Below are positions 5,625-6,714 of a DNA stretch of 6,714 bases, piece after piece. The notes below the pieces were generated by a model. That model saw nothing but the letters and a program-made list of their open reading frames with translations. It did no database searches and was not told the DNA's origin. Every line of letters begins with the position of its first letter. The stretch's first letter is position 1. The stretch spans positions 1 to 6,714 of the forward strand of contig CBDTYW010000211.1 of NCBI GenBank assembly GCA_965364735.1. Direction: 5' to 3'. Origin of the DNA: CBDTYW01 sp965364735. GTDB lineage: Bacteria; Actinomycetota; Nitriliruptoria; Nitriliruptorales; Nitriliruptoraceae. A program made the position numbers and the translations under genes.

Positions 5625-6714
5625 TCAGCTCGTGAGCTCGCCCAACGTCACGGTGACCTGGGACACCGATCCGTCGCGCTGGACCGACAGCGTGACGGTG
5701 TCGTCCGGGGCACGGGTGTTGAGCTGGGCCAGCAGGTCCTGCATCGTCGTGATGCCCTGACCGTCGACGGCGACGATGAGGTCACCGGGCTGGAGACCCG
5801 CTTGCGCGGCAGGGGCCCCGGCGACGACCTCGGCGACGATCACGCCCGAGTCGCCGGTGAACCCGTAGGCCTGCGCGACCTCGTCGGTCACGGTCTGGCC
5901 GGAGATGCCCAGGTAGGCCCGGCGGACGACGCCGTTCTCGATGAGCTGGTCGGCGATGGTGCGGGCCGTCGCGATCGGGATGGCGAAGCCGATGCCGTCG
6001 TTGCCGCCGGTGCCCGAGATGATCGCGGTGTTGATGCCGATCACCTCGCCCGCGCCGTTGACGAGCGCGCCGCCGGAGTTGCCGGGGTTGATCGCGGCGT
6101 CGGTCTGGATGACACCGACCAGGGCTGAGCCCTCGCCGCCGTTGATGCTGCGGTCGAGCGCGCTGACGACGCCGGCGGTGACGGACCCGTCGAGGCCGAA
6201 CGGCGAGCCGATCGCCACGGCGAGGCTGCCGACCGCGGGCTCGGACGTCGCGAACGCCGGGACCGGGAGGTCGGCCGCGTCGATGCGCAGGACCGCGATG
6301 TCGGCGCGGGCGTCAGCGCCGAGGACCTCGGCGTCGTAGCGCTCACCGGACGCCAAGGTCACCTGGACGCTGGTCGCGCCGTCGACGACGTGCGCGTTGG
6401 TCAGCACGATCCCGTCTGCGGTGAGGATCACGCCGGAGCCTGACCCCGACGAGACCCGCGAGCGCACGTCGATGCTGACCACGGACGGAGAGACCGAGGC
6501 AGCCACGGACTCGACCGTTCCGGGCGTGACCGTGGAGACGGGATCGACGCCTGTCGCCGCAGGCGCCGAGGCCACCGGGACGTTCTCGATCTCCGGGATG
6601 GTCGAGCGGGCGACCGGGACCGCCACGGCAGCTCCGGCCAGCGCGGAGACGAGCGCCACCGCGACGAACTGCCCCGCCCCGAGTCGCGCGCGCCCCGCCG
6701 GCACCGGTGAGGGC
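5625..6714 (-). CDS. Membrane-anchored HtrA/DegP-like S1C serine protease with PDZ domain, 5'-partial
   Basis: A trypsin-like protease that degrades or checks misfolded proteins outside the cytoplasmic membrane. Numbered from the GTG at 6704, residues 12-32 form one hydrophobic segment, preceded by R5 and R7, so the N-terminus is predicted inside and the protease domain outside. A short linker rich in P, A, S and V (33-65) precedes the protease domain (about 65-255) with catalytic H105 (LTNAHVV, 6390-6392), D135 (ADIAVLR, 6300-6302) and S210 (NPGNSGGAL, 6075-6077). One PDZ domain follows (about 264-355; YLGISG, QPGDLIVAVDG). The frame stays open to the window edge (codons for P, S, P before the GTG), no ribosome site precedes the GTG, and actinobacterial relatives often have a longer cytoplasmic N-terminus, so the true start is probably outside. 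It leads the - strand group with nfo. Confidence 0.95.
   Translation of the reverse strand, partial: PSPVPAGRARLGAGQFVAVALVSALAGAAVAVPVARSTIPEIENVPVASAPAATGVDPVSTVTPGTVESVAASVSPSVVSIDVRSRVSSGSGSGVILTADGIVLTNAHVVDGATSVQVTLASGERYDAEVLGADARADIAVLRIDAADLPVPAFATSEPAVGSLAVAIGSPFGLDGSVTAGVVSALDRSINGGEGSALVGVIQTDAAINPGNSGGALVNGAGEVIGINTAIISGTGGNDGIGFAIPIATARTIADQLIENGVVRRAYLGISGQTVTDEVAQAYGFTGDSGVIVAEVVAGAPAAQAGLQPGDLIVAVDGQGITTMQDLLAQLNTRAPDDTVTLSVQRDGSVSQVTVTLGELTS

Noticed and set aside
4977..6128. A 383-codon open frame on the + strand
   Set aside because: It runs antisense to nfo and the HtrA-like protease, both with complete catalytic residues. Its protein is a low-complexity run rich in R, G, D and V, as expected for the opposite strand of GC-rich genes.

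Overview
This is a gene-dense, very GC-rich bacterial window. It carries six protein-coding genes, and no gap between genes exceeds about 51 bases. The base composition, the heavy use of G/C at third codon positions, an endonuclease IV that reads like the mycobacterial form, and an SNF2 helicase paired with a SWIM-family partner all point to an actinobacterium (Actinomycetota). The sequence does not let me name the class or genus. I see no tRNA, rRNA, CRISPR array, insertion sequence or long repeat, and no compositional island that would suggest recent transfer.

The window splits into two facing transcription units. On the + strand, from the left edge to 4071, lie an SNF2-family helicase whose 5' end is outside the window, a small partner protein that overlaps it by one base, and, after 27 bases, a classical short-chain dehydrogenase/reductase resembling RhlG-type reductases. 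On the - strand, reading leftward from the right edge to 4068, lie a membrane-anchored HtrA/DegP-like serine protease with a PDZ domain (5' end cut off or just at the edge), an endonuclease IV (nfo) with all nine metal ligands, and an atypical NAD(P)-binding SDR protein. The two units meet tail to tail at 4068-4071, where both stop codons are read from one CTAG palindrome, so no intergenic terminator can lie between them.

The most interesting pair is at the left. In bacteria, SNF2 helicases of this type are often encoded next to a SWIM zinc-finger protein. Here the partner keeps the family layout but, in a gapless alignment made from memory, all four zinc-binding positions (C, C, C, H) are F, S, W and A. 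It also ends in a predicted winged helix-turn-helix after an acidic linker. I infer a helicase partner that no longer uses the zinc finger and may contact DNA through its C-terminus. The other genes look like ordinary housekeeping or stress functions: DNA base-excision repair, extracytoplasmic protein quality control and NAD(P)-dependent redox enzymes.
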